From: Haloactinomyces albus
GTDB lineage: Bacteria; Actinomycetota; Actinomycetes; Mycobacteriales; Pseudonocardiaceae
Assembly (NCBI RefSeq): GCF_031458135.1
Contig: NZ_JAVDXW010000001.1
Coordinates: forward strand, 3,906,001-3,970,000
Reading direction: 5' to 3'
DNA: 64,000 nt
Numbering within the stretch: position 1 is the stretch's first letter; each line of letters begins with the position of its first letter. The notes beneath the pieces were generated by a model. That model saw nothing but the letters and a program-made list of their open reading frames with translations, was not told the origin of the DNA and did not search any database. The position numbers and the translations under genes are program-made. Of the stretch, positions 1 to 7,974 are shown piece after piece.

Positions 1-214
1 CGGCCACCAGGGTGCCCTTGCGTTTGAGCCTGGAAATGGACGAGCGAACAGCCGGGCTTTCCACGCCGAGATCGGCCATCAACTGGACCACCGAGGCCAC
101 CGACAACCAGTTGTGCTCTCCCCGGGCGTAGAGAGCGAAGATCGTCACGATCAGTTGCCGAGGCTGGGGTTCGCGAGCGCTCTCCCTCTCGGCAGCATAT
201 TTCTCTGTCGTCAT
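1..214 (-). CDS. PaaX-family transcriptional regulator (N-terminal part)
   Basis: Reading the complement from an ATG at 214 gives about 71 residues before the window edge cuts the gene. The stretch RQLIVTIFALYAR, then LSVASVVQLMADLGVE and AVRSSISRLKRKG, matches the N-terminal winged helix of PaaX-type repressors, which control catabolism of phenylacetate and other aromatic acids and usually respond to a CoA thioester. It is divergent from the CoA-ligase operon, with about 85 bases between its start and that operon's promoter, so it is probably that operon's repressor. The family assignment comes from the sequence; the target and effector are inferred. The C-terminal effector domain lies outside the window. 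Confidence 0.8.
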   Translation of the reverse strand, partial: MTTEKYAAERESAREPQPRQLIVTIFALYARGEHNWLSVASVVQLMADLGVESPAVRSSISRLKRKGTLVA

Positions 215-299
215 AACAACACCATAGAACTTCCATGGTTTCATGCCATCTCTGGCTCGACCGGGTGCTCACATAGCAACGTAGAAGTATTCCTATATA

Positions 300-329
300 T
301 TGACGAGCGTAACAGAGTAGACATATAGT
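300..329 (+). promoter_or_regulatory. Promoter of the CoA-ligase operon with palindromic -35 region
   Basis: TTGACG at 300-305 and TATAGT at 324-329 are 18 bases apart and resemble a sigma-70-type promoter. The -35 box lies inside an imperfect palindrome, TTGACGAGCGTAA (300-312). The same arrangement recurs at 5546-5575 before the hydroxylase gene, which suggests one regulator, probably the PaaX protein encoded next door, covers both promoters. Confidence 0.55.
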
Positions 330-364
330 GGCGGACATCACATTCGCTCGTGGGAAGGCCAGCC

Positions 365-1996
365 ATGTCGCTGTCACCGTCCGCGCATCTCGACACGTTC
401 TGTCGAGACAATCTGCCGCCCTCGACCATGTGGCCGGAGTTCGAGTTCACCCTGCCAGAGCTGCACTATCCGGAGCGGCTGAACTGCGCCGCGGCACTGC
501 TGGACGATGTGGTCCGGTCGTCGGATCCTGATCGACCGTGTCTGGTATCGGGCAATGAGCGGTGGAGCTATGGAAAGCTGTTGCAGCACGCCAACCAAGT
601 GGCGCACGTGCTCACCGAGGATCTCGGTCTGATTCCCGGTCAGCGAGTTCTGCTGCGCGGCCCGAACAATCCCTGGCTGGTCGCCTGCTGGTTCGGTGTA
701 CTCAAGGCAGGCGGTGTCGTGGTCACGACGATGCCGTTGCTGCGCAGCGGGGAACTGCGCGAGCTGATCGAGCTCACCAAGGCGAGGTTCGCGCTGTGCG
801 ATCACCGAATCGCCGACGAACTTGTCGAGGCGACCGGATCCGTCGCCGACGACGTCACCACTCTTCTTTACGGGGGAGGCGGAACAGCTGACCTGGTGGC
901 CCGCGCCGTGGAAAAGCCCGGCGAGTTCGCCAACGTGGACACCGCTGCCGACGACGTGGCAATGCTGGCGCCGACTTCGGGGACGACGGGCTCACCCAAG
1001 GCGACCATGCAGTTCCATCGCGATGTGCTGGCTGTGGCCGACACCTTCGCCAAACACGTACTGCAGCCGACGCCCGACGACGTCTTCGCCGGGACACCAC
1101 CGCTGGCATTCACATTTGGCCTCGGCGGACTGGTGATCTTTCCCCTGCGGGCGGGCGCTTCCACGCTGTTGATGGAGCAGTCGACGACGGACGAGTTGGC
1201 AACAGCCGTGCACGAACACGGAGTTACCGTCCTGTTCACCGCCCCCACTGCTTACCGCGCGTTGCTGCGCACAGGACAGGCCGACCTGCTCAAGGGACTG
1301 CGTCACTGCGTGTCCGCGGGCGAGCATCTCCCCGAGTCCGTATGGCACGAGATGGACGAGAAGACGGGGATCCGGATCATCGACGGCATCGGCGCGACGG
1401 AGATGATGCACGTGTTCCTCTCGGCCGCCGGCGAGGACATCCGACCGGGCGCAACCGGTCGCGCTGTGCCCGGTTACCGAGTCGCGGTCCTGGACGAGGA
1501 CGGGCATCCGGCCCCGGACGGAACCCCGGGTCGCCTTGCGGTGATCGGGCCGACCGGATGCCGGTACCTGGCCGACGAACGTCAGGCTCAGTACGTGCAG
1601 CACGGATGGAACATCACCGGCGACACCTACATTCGTGACGCCGACGGCTATTTCTGGTACCAGGCACGAAGCGACGACATGATCGTCTCCGCCGGGTACA
1701 ACATCGCGGGCCCCGAGGTGGAACAAGCGCTCGAACAACACCCGGATGTCGTCGAGTGCGCGGTCGTCGGCCTCCCGGACCCGGTGCGAGGTGCGGTCGT
1801 ACACGCTGTGGTAGTGCTGCGCCCCGGTATCGTCGACGACGGAACAAAGGTGGGCGAGCTCCAGGATCACGTCAAACGGACTCTCGCCCCGTACAAGTAT
1901 CCCCGCAGTGTCGAATTCCGGGACGCCCTGCCGCGCACGGCGACCGGGAAGCTGCAGCGGCACAAGTTGCGCGATCACCAGGCAGCAGCGCGATGA
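365..1996 (+). CDS. Benzoate/2-aminobenzoate-type CoA ligase
   Basis: This acyl-adenylate-forming enzyme (543 aa) should activate an aromatic carboxylic acid to its CoA thioester with ATP. It shows the P-loop TSGTTGSPK near residue 210, the GATEMMH motif near 345, YNIAGPEVEQAL near 450 and the C-terminal catalytic lysine in TATGKLQRHK. The YNIAGPEVE form is typical of the benzoate and 2-aminobenzoate CoA ligase group. An ATG at 365 preceded by GGAAGG is preferred to an upstream GTG at 350. It overlaps the thioesterase gene by ATGA and heads a four-gene operon. Given the hydroxylase at 5605, the substrate is probably salicylate or anthranilate; the sequence alone does not decide. Confidence 0.85.
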   Translation: MSLSPSAHLDTFCRDNLPPSTMWPEFEFTLPELHYPERLNCAAALLDDVVRSSDPDRPCLVSGNERWSYGKLLQHANQVAHVLTEDLGLIPGQRVLLRGPNNPWLVACWFGVLKAGGVVVTTMPLLRSGELRELIELTKARFALCDHRIADELVEATGSVADDVTTLLYGGGGTADLVARAVEKPGEFANVDTAADDVAMLAPTSGTTGSPKATMQFHRDVLAVADTFAKHVLQPTPDDVFAGTPPLAFTFGLGGLVIFPLRAGASTLLMEQSTTDELATAVHEHGVTVLFTAPTAYRALLRTGQADLLKGLRHCVSAGEHLPESVWHEMDEKTGIRIIDGIGATEMMHVFLSAAGEDIRPGATGRAVPGYRVAVLDEDGHPAPDGTPGRLAVIGPTGCRYLADERQAQYVQHGWNITGDTYIRDADGYFWYQARSDDMIVSAGYNIAGPEVEQALEQHPDVVECAVVGLPDPVRGAVVHAVVVLRPGIVDDGTKVGELQDHVKRTLAPYKYPRSVEFRDALPRTATGKLQRHKLRDHQAAAR

Positions 1997-2463
1997 GCGG
2001 ACACGGACATCGCCCCACCGCGGCGACGATCACGCGCCGTGTGCAGTGGCCCGACACCGACGCATCCGGACACCAGCACCATTCGGTCGTCATGCGCTGG
2101 GCCGAGGAGGCCGAAGCGGCACTGCTGGACGGGTTGGGACTGGCGGACCAGTTCGGGCATACCCCGCGTGTGCGCTACCAGGTGGACTACCGCTCACGGC
2201 TGTGGTTCGGCGACCGCGTCGAGGTGGAACTCGCGGTGGCGCAAGTCGGCCGATCATCGCTTACCTACCATTTCCGGGTTCACGGACCCCTGGGCTGCGC
2301 CGCCGAGGGAGAGATGACGATCGTGCACACGGGAACGAATTCGAGCGGATCGGTGCCCTGGCCGGAGGCGACTCGAGCTGCGCTCATGGGAAAGGGTCGG
2401 CAGCCGGACGAGGGGCTCTCCCGGGAAGGCTTTCAATATTCCGTCGGCACAGAGGAGAACTGA
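1993..2463 (+). CDS. Acyl-CoA thioesterase, hotdog fold (4-hydroxybenzoyl-CoA type)
   Basis: A 156-residue protein of the size usual for single-domain hotdog thioesterases. The N-terminal run VQWPDTDASGHQHHSVVMRW fits the family's active-site region, with the aspartate in the normal place, and YQVDYRSRLWFGDRVEVEL matches the central strand. It overlaps the ligase stop codon by ATGA, so the two are translationally coupled. Its likely job is hydrolysis of an aromatic-CoA product, for example gentisyl-CoA made by the 5-hydroxylase, or clearing of dead-end thioesters. The substrate is inferred from context only. Confidence 0.75.
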   Translation: MSGHGHRPTAATITRRVQWPDTDASGHQHHSVVMRWAEEAEAALLDGLGLADQFGHTPRVRYQVDYRSRLWFGDRVEVELAVAQVGRSSLTYHFRVHGPLGCAAEGEMTIVHTGTNSSGSVPWPEATRAALMGKGRQPDEGLSREGFQYSVGTEEN

Positions 2464-2465
2464 CG

Positions 2466-3488
2466 ATGGGCTGTCGTAGGGGCCTCGATGTCGTTGCACT
2501 CGGTACGGGGGGTGGCCCGGTGGTCGCTCGCGGTCGGGCTGGCATCGGCACATTGATCCGCGTCGACGGAGCAACCTACGTCGTCGACTGTGGAATGGGA
2601 TCGATCCGCAACTATCGCAGCGCCGCCGCGTGGGAGCAGCTGCAAGCGGTGTTCCTCACGCATCTGCATTCCGACCACATCTACGATCTCGGTGCCTACC
2701 TCGTCACAGGATGGCAGGTTCCGGGTGAATCCTTTGCGCAGCCAATCAACGTGATCGGGCCGGGTGCTCCCGAGAAGATCCCGGCTGAGGATCACTCGCA
2801 TGCCGAGCAATTGCACAAGGCCTGCGCCAACCGGCCGCTCTGCGGCACCGAGGACGTCGTCGGATCGCTGCTGCAAAGCGTCTACGGACCGGATGTCATC
2901 GTGCGTATCGGCGACGAAGGGCGTGCGGCACCTGAAGACTGGATCCACGCCCATGACATCCGGTTGCCCGAAGCGATTCCCGCCGATCCGGTCGAGAATC
3001 GGCATCCTCCGATGGATCCGTTCGAAATCTACACCGATAACCGGGTAAGGGTCCGGGCCACGCTCGTCAACCACAGGCTGTGCTATCCGTCGTACGGATT
3101 CCGGTTCGACACCGAGTACGGGTCGGTGATGATCAGCGGTGATACGGCGGTTTCGGAAAATCTCGTTCGTCTCGCCAGTGGAGCAGAACTGCTCGTGCAC
3201 GAGGTCATCGACATCGATGCCATGCTGGCCACGCTTCCCCCGGGACCGACGCGCGATGGCATCGAGGTACACCTGCGCGAATCGCACACGACCCACACGG
3301 AAGTCGGTGGCATCGCGGCGAAGGCCGACGTCGGTGAACTCGTCCTCAGTCACATCGTGCCGAGCCACGTCGACGCTGTTGACGCCGACCGCCTCGTGGG
3401 CGCCGCGCGCGAGCTCTTCGACGGCGACGTGCGTGTGGCCACCGATCTCGATGCGTTCTCGGTACACCCACGGACCAGGACGAAATGA
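2466..3488 (+). CDS. MBL-fold metallohydrolase
   Basis: This is a 340-residue metallo-beta-lactamase-fold protein. The metal-binding signature THLHSDH lies near residue 60, a later metal aspartate is seen in ISGDTAVSENLV, and a C-terminal histidine in LSHIVPSH. The domain order resembles ribonuclease Z/arylsulfatase-like MBL hydrolases, but family members act on many substrates. It starts two bases after the thioesterase stop and shares an operon with the aromatic-CoA ligase. A clear paralogue sits at 62862-63908, sharing the GDT..NLVRLASG block and the THLHSDH region. A role in hydrolysing an intermediate of the aromatic-CoA pathway is inferred. Confidence 0.8.
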   Translation: MGCRRGLDVVALGTGGGPVVARGRAGIGTLIRVDGATYVVDCGMGSIRNYRSAAAWEQLQAVFLTHLHSDHIYDLGAYLVTGWQVPGESFAQPINVIGPGAPEKIPAEDHSHAEQLHKACANRPLCGTEDVVGSLLQSVYGPDVIVRIGDEGRAAPEDWIHAHDIRLPEAIPADPVENRHPPMDPFEIYTDNRVRVRATLVNHRLCYPSYGFRFDTEYGSVMISGDTAVSENLVRLASGAELLVHEVIDIDAMLATLPPGPTRDGIEVHLRESHTTHTEVGGIAAKADVGELVLSHIVPSHVDAVDADRLVGAARELFDGDVRVATDLDAFSVHPRTRTK

Positions 3489-3494
3489 GCGACC

Positions 3495-4844
3495 ATGAAC
3501 CTGCCTACCGCACGCACATCGGTCTCTGTGCAACAGGAGTATTCGCCCCCCACACGACGTAAGGCGTGGCTCGTCACCGCCCTGCTCGGGGCTTTCATGA
3601 TCATCAACTTCGGGGAAAAGGCCGTACTCGGACTGGTCGCGAAGCCTGCGATGGCGGAACTGGGCATCTCGCCTGTCCAATTCGGATTTATCGGCAGCAG
3701 CTTCTTCTTCCTGTTCAGTCTGAGCGCCATCGTCGTCGGTGTGCTCTCGAGCCGGGTGTCCTCCCGCAAGCTGATCGCGGTGATGGCCCTGGTGTGGGCG
3801 CTCGTGCAGTTCCCGATCTTCTTCGGTGGCGGAGCAGCCGTTCTACTCGTGTGCCGGATCATCCTCGGCGCCGGTGAAGGGCCGGCACTGCCGATCGCGT
3901 TGCACGCCACGCAGAATTGGTTTCCCGCCGAGGACCGGTCGCTGCCGAGCAATGTCATCGCGATTGGTGCCACACTCGGAGCAGTGGTCGCCGCACCACT
4001 GCTGTCCCTGGTGATCGACTCGCCCGCGCTCGGGTGGCGCTGGGCGTTCGGGCTGCTCGGAATCGCCAGTCTCCTGTGGGCCATCGCGTGGCTCGCTGTG
4101 GGGCGGGACGGTCCGTATCAGTCCGGCGAACGAACCGAGGACGGCGCATCAGTGTCGCCCTCCAGCACCGAAAAGCTCGAACTCGTGTCAGTACGGAAGG
4201 TACTTACCTCCACGATGTGGATTGCCGCCGTGGCAGCAGGTTTTGCGTGCTTCTGGAGCCAGGCGGTGCTCACGACGTGGGGGCCACGCTACATCGGCGG
4301 AGTGCTCGAGATCGGTGAATCGAAGGTCGGGCTGATCTTCGCACTTCCCTGGCTGTTCGGCACGGTACTGTTGATAGTCCTTGGAGGCCTCGGACAGCGG
4401 TTCATGCGATCCGGCGGAAGCGCACGATGGGGCGTGGCAGGCCTGTTCGGGCTGGCCCTGGTCCTCTCCGGTACCTGCATGCTGCTTATGGTGCACACCT
4501 CGGGTGCGCTCGCGATTGTGCTGTTCACGGTGGGCTGGGGGGCGTTTCTCGTCTTTCCGATGGCGCCGACAGCGGTCGGCTATGCGGTCAATCCAAGCCA
4601 GCGTGCGGTTGTCGTGTCGACACTTGTGGGATTGGCTTCGATCGGTGGGGTGGTATCCCCCACTGTCGTGGGCTACTTTGTTGAGCGTGCAGGTGACGCT
4701 GCGCGCGCAGGCCTGGCCTCCGGCCTTACCGATGCGTTCACCCTGACCGGCGTGTTGCTCCTCATCACCGGCGTGGCGTCAGTGGCGCTTATCAATCCCG
4801 AACGCACAGCAGCCCGTCTGCAACGGCATCGACAAAGGGTCTGA
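3495..4844 (+). CDS. MFS transporter, probable aromatic-acid permease
   Basis: A 449-residue major facilitator superfamily protein with about twelve hydrophobic segments. It carries the early segment FGFIGSSFFFLFSLSAIVVG, the loop SSRVSSRKLIAV that stands for the usual motif A, and GAGEGPALPIALHA, typical of the anion:cation symporter and aromatic-acid branch. It follows the MBL gene by six bases as the last gene of the ligase operon and probably imports the aromatic substrate. A perfect 10-bp hairpin follows the stop codon. Substrate identity is inferred from operon context. Confidence 0.8.
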   Translation: MNLPTARTSVSVQQEYSPPTRRKAWLVTALLGAFMIINFGEKAVLGLVAKPAMAELGISPVQFGFIGSSFFFLFSLSAIVVGVLSSRVSSRKLIAVMALVWALVQFPIFFGGGAAVLLVCRIILGAGEGPALPIALHATQNWFPAEDRSLPSNVIAIGATLGAVVAAPLLSLVIDSPALGWRWAFGLLGIASLLWAIAWLAVGRDGPYQSGERTEDGASVSPSSTEKLELVSVRKVLTSTMWIAAVAAGFACFWSQAVLTTWGPRYIGGVLEIGESKVGLIFALPWLFGTVLLIVLGGLGQRFMRSGGSARWGVAGLFGLALVLSGTCMLLMVHTSGALAIVLFTVGWGAFLVFPMAPTAVGYAVNPSQRAVVVSTLVGLASIGGVVSPTVVGYFVERAGDAARAGLASGLTDAFTLTGVLLLITGVASVALINPERTAARLQRHRQRV

Positions 4845-4851
4845 TACCGGG

Positions 4852-4889
4852 AACGGCCCGGCGCGGTCGCCGTATCACACCGGGCCGTT
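4852..4889. terminator. Bidirectional terminator hairpin between convergent genes
   Basis: AACGGCCCGG (4852-4861) and CCGGGCCGTT (4880-4889) form a perfect 10-bp stem around an 18-base loop. It lies just after the MFS gene on the plus strand and just after the cupin gene on the minus strand, as expected for a shared terminator. A strong T-tract is absent. Confidence 0.6.
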
Positions 4890-4900
4890 GTCCACAGGAG

Positions 4901-5377
4901 TCAGGCTCCCGCTACCGAACCCGCAGGCAGGAAGTCGACGTCTCGCAGTGCCGATCGGCGAACAACTTCCTCCGGGTCTTCGAGATTGTGCAGCTGGTCG
5001 AACAGTTCCGCCAACCGTCCTGCTGGACTGACCCAGAACAAAGCGCGGCAGAAGTCCTCACTTCGGTTGTAGTAGGCGTGCGGCAGCCCCATCGGCATCC
5101 GTACCGTATCGCCCGGGCCTGCGGTCTCCCACTGGCCGTCGAGGTAGAGCGTGAACACTCCCTCCAGCACGTAGATGTGCTCGTCCTGAGTGGTGTGCAC
5201 ATGAGGCGGAACACCGGTTCCCGGCGGGTCGACCGTCTCGAAAGCGAAGCTGCTTTCGCTGCTCGATTTCATGTAGTAGGTGTGCCCGAGGACGTTCCAC
5301 ACCTTGCTGTTCATACCCTCACCGGCAAGGGTGATGCCCTCGGGGAGAGGGCCGAGGGTGATTTGGTCGGCGTCCAC
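4901..5377 (-). CDS. Cupin-domain protein
   Basis: A 158-residue single-domain cupin. The first cupin motif is visible as PPHVHTTQDEHIYVLEGVFTLYLDG, supplying two histidines and a glutamate for metal binding, and the second region is PGDTVRMPMGLPHAYYN. A GTG start at 5377 is chosen because the strong ribosome-binding site AAAGGAGG lies just upstream; an ATG far upstream would add a tail with no cupin features. It is too short for gentisate 1,2-dioxygenase (about 340 aa), so it is either a small dioxygenase or an isomerase or sensor. It sits opposite and between the two halves of the aromatic-CoA module. Confidence 0.75.
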   Translation of the reverse strand: MDADQITLGPLPEGITLAGEGMNSKVWNVLGHTYYMKSSSESSFAFETVDPPGTGVPPHVHTTQDEHIYVLEGVFTLYLDGQWETAGPGDTVRMPMGLPHAYYNRSEDFCRALFWVSPAGRLAELFDQLHNLEDPEEVVRRSALRDVDFLPAGSVAGA

Positions 5378-5545
5378 GCTGCCTCCTTTGTCGGATGCTT
5401 TGGAGCTTCGGAGCATCGAGAGCCCGTCCACTATATCTAGCACCCGTAACTTCGACAAACAATCCAACATATTAGTCGTGCCCACGTAGCCGTGTCGCTC
5501 TCATTTGGATCGGCCTACTGGTATACAGTGTTATATATCGTATTA

Positions 5546-5575
5546 TTGACGTCCGTCATGTAACAGGAATATTCT
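5546..5575 (+). promoter_or_regulatory. Promoter of the hydroxylase gene with TTGACG palindrome
   Basis: TTGACG (5546-5551) and TATTCT (5570-5575) are separated by 18 bases, the same geometry as at 300-329. The -35 box is within TGACGTCCGTCA (5547-5558), a perfect inverted repeat of TGACG with a two-base centre. A shared operator for the nearby PaaX regulator is the simplest explanation. Confidence 0.5.
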
Positions 5576-5604
5576 GTGTTGAGCAGGACCACGTGGAGGG
5601 CAAG

Positions 5605-7974
5605 ATGCGGATAGCAGTAGTCGGCGGCGGGCCCGGTGGGCTGTACTTCTCGGCGCTGGTCAAGCAACTCGACCCGCGACACGAGGTGACCGCCTGGGAG
5701 CGCAACGCCGCCGAGGACACGTTCGGGTTCGGCGTGGTGTTCAGCGACGAGACGCTCGGAGGCATCGAACACGCCGATGCCGAAATCCACTCGAGAATGC
5801 AGGAGATTTTCGCGAAGTGGGATGACATCGACATTCATTTCCGCGGGGCCACACACACCTCCGGCGGACAGGGGTTCGCCGCCATCAGCCGCAAGAAACT
5901 GCTGCTGATCCTGCAAGAACGTTGCCGTGAGCTCGATGTGCGGCTGCAATTCGGTACGGAAGCTCCGGATGTCGAAGAGCTGAGCGCGGAGTACGATCTG
6001 GTTCTCGCGGCGGATGGGGCCAACTCGGGAGTCCGCAGCAGGTTCACGGATGTGTTCGGGGCTTCCCTGGAGCGTCGGCACAGCAAGTACATGTGGCTCG
6101 GCACGGACAAGGTCTTCGAAGCCTTCGAGTTCCACATCCGGGAGACTCCGTACGGTGTCATGCAGGTACACGGCTATCCATACGGCGACGAGGGCAGTAC
6201 CTTCCTCGTGGAGATGCACGATGATGTGTGGGAGCGTGCCGGCTTCGGGGAGCTCGCTCCGGCGAGTCTCGCGCCCGGGCAGAACGACGTCCGTTCCGTC
6301 GAGCGGATTCAGGAGTTGCTCGGTGACGTCGTGGGTGGCCACCGGATCTTCGTGAACAATTCGAAGTGGGCGAATTTCATCACCGTCCGCAACGAGACCT
6401 GGCGAAACGGGAACATCGTGCTGTTGGGAGATGCCGCGCACACGGCACACTTCTCGATCGGCTCGGGAACCAAACTGGCGATGGAGGATGCGCTGGCGCT
6501 GGCAGCCTGCCTGCACGAACACGCGGAGCCGGAGACGGCGCTCGAAGCGTACGAGTCCGAACGCAGGCCCGTGGTGCTCTCCACCCAGCGTGCGGCGCAG
6601 GCAAGCCTGGAGTGGTTCGAAAACATCGCCCAGTACGTGCACCAGGAGCCCGCCAAGTTCGCCTTCAACATCCTCACCCGAAGCCGCCGGATCACCCATG
6701 ACAACTTACGGCTACGCGACCCGGAATTCGTCGAATCGCTGGATGCCCGGTTCGCCGAGCAGGAGGCACGGCGCGGGAACGCTTCCACCGGGTCAGCGAC
6801 GTGTCCCCCGATGTTTCAGCCGTACCGAATCGGGCAGTTGCACCTGAAGAACCGCGTGGTGGTCCCTCCCATGGACATGTACTCCGCGGTCGACGGCGTG
6901 CCCGGCGATTTTCACCTGGTACACCTCGGCAGCAAGGCCCTCGGCGGTGCCGGCATGGTCATGACCGAGATGGTCTGCGTGTCGCCGGAAGGACGCATCA
7001 CCCCCGGTTGCACCGGTCTTTACACCCCCGAGCAGGAGGAATCCTGGAAGCGGGTCGTCGATTTCGTGCACGCACGGAGTACGGCCAAGATCGGGGTGCA
7101 GGTCGGTCACTCGGGGAGGAAGGGATCGACGAAACTCATGTGGGAGGGCATCGACCAGCCGCTCGAGGGCGACAACTGGGAGGTCGTGGCTCCTTCCCCG
7201 ATCCCCTACACCGCGGACAACCAGACTCCGCGCGAGCTGACCGAGACCGACCTCGACGCGATCGTGGCGCAGTTCGTCGAAGCAGCGCGTGCCGCGGACC
7301 GAGCCGGATTCGACTTGTTCGAGCTGCACTGCGCACACGGCTACCTCCTCTCGTCCTTCCTCTCACCACTGTCCAACCGGCGCACCGACAAGTACGGAGG
7401 GACGCCGGAGAACCGGCTGCGCTTCCCGCTTCGGGTTTTCGATGCGATCCGCGAGGTGTGGCCGCCCCAGCGGCCGCTGTCGATACGTATCTCGGCCACC
7501 GACTGGGCTCCGGGGGGCAATGACCTCGACGACGCGGTGGAGATCTCGCGAGCGTTCGCCGAGCACGGTGTCGACGTCATCCACGTCTCCACCGGGCAAG
7601 TCGTCAAATCCGAGAAGCCGGATTTCGGTCGCAGCTACCAGACCCCCTTCGCGGACCGCATCCGCAACGAGATCGGGGAGAAGTACGGCACCACCGTGAT
7701 CGCAGTCGGCGCGATCTCGTCGTACGACGATGTCAATTCGGTGCTGCTGGCAGGCCGCGCCGACCTCGTCGCCCTCGGACGGCCGCACCTGTACGATCCG
7801 CAGTGGACATTGCACGCGGCGGCTGAACAGGGGTACACGGGAGTGGAGTGGCCGAACCAGTTCGCCGCCGGAAGCCGGAAACCGCCAACCGGGCGCACCG
7901 ATGGCCCCCGGCCGCGACTCCAATTGGCACGTGAGGGCGAGCAAGGAACCCGGCACCGCAGGTGGAGGCCATGA
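5605..7974 (+). CDS. Salicylyl-CoA/2-aminobenzoyl-CoA 5-hydroxylase fused to OYE-type reductase
   Basis: A 789-residue two-domain flavoenzyme. Residues 1-390 form a class A flavin monooxygenase: dinucleotide motif VVGGGPGGLYFS at the N-terminus and the GD motif LLGDAAHTAHFSIGSG near 275. Residues 405-765 form an Old Yellow Enzyme domain with FQPYRIGQLHLKNRVVVPPM and HCAHGYLLSSFLSP. This architecture is that of bifunctional salicylyl-CoA 5-hydroxylase and of 2-aminobenzoyl-CoA monooxygenase/reductase, which hydroxylate (and may reduce) the ring of a CoA-bound aromatic acid. The ATG at 5605 follows GGAGGG. It overlaps the next gene by ATGA. The sequence does not tell salicylate from anthranilate. 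Confidence 0.88.
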   Translation: MRIAVVGGGPGGLYFSALVKQLDPRHEVTAWERNAAEDTFGFGVVFSDETLGGIEHADAEIHSRMQEIFAKWDDIDIHFRGATHTSGGQGFAAISRKKLLLILQERCRELDVRLQFGTEAPDVEELSAEYDLVLAADGANSGVRSRFTDVFGASLERRHSKYMWLGTDKVFEAFEFHIRETPYGVMQVHGYPYGDEGSTFLVEMHDDVWERAGFGELAPASLAPGQNDVRSVERIQELLGDVVGGHRIFVNNSKWANFITVRNETWRNGNIVLLGDAAHTAHFSIGSGTKLAMEDALALAACLHEHAEPETALEAYESERRPVVLSTQRAAQASLEWFENIAQYVHQEPAKFAFNILTRSRRITHDNLRLRDPEFVESLDARFAEQEARRGNASTGSATCPPMFQPYRIGQLHLKNRVVVPPMDMYSAVDGVPGDFHLVHLGSKALGGAGMVMTEMVCVSPEGRITPGCTGLYTPEQEESWKRVVDFVHARSTAKIGVQVGHSGRKGSTKLMWEGIDQPLEGDNWEVVAPSPIPYTADNQTPRELTETDLDAIVAQFVEAARAADRAGFDLFELHCAHGYLLSSFLSPLSNRRTDKYGGTPENRLRFPLRVFDAIREVWPPQRPLSIRISATDWAPGGNDLDDAVEISRAFAEHGVDVIHVSTGQVVKSEKPDFGRSYQTPFADRIRNEIGEKYGTTVIAVGAISSYDDVNSVLLAGRADLVALGRPHLYDPQWTLHAAAEQGYTGVEWPNQFAAGSRKPPTGRTDGPRPRLQLAREGEQGTRHRRWRP

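Noticed and set aside
992-1978. Long minus-strand open frame opposite the CoA ligase
   Set aside because: It is fully antisense to a well-supported gene, and its protein has no domain features.
4901-5377. Cupin as gentisate 1,2-dioxygenase of a salicylate pathway
   Set aside because: The protein is single-domain and less than half the usual length of that enzyme.
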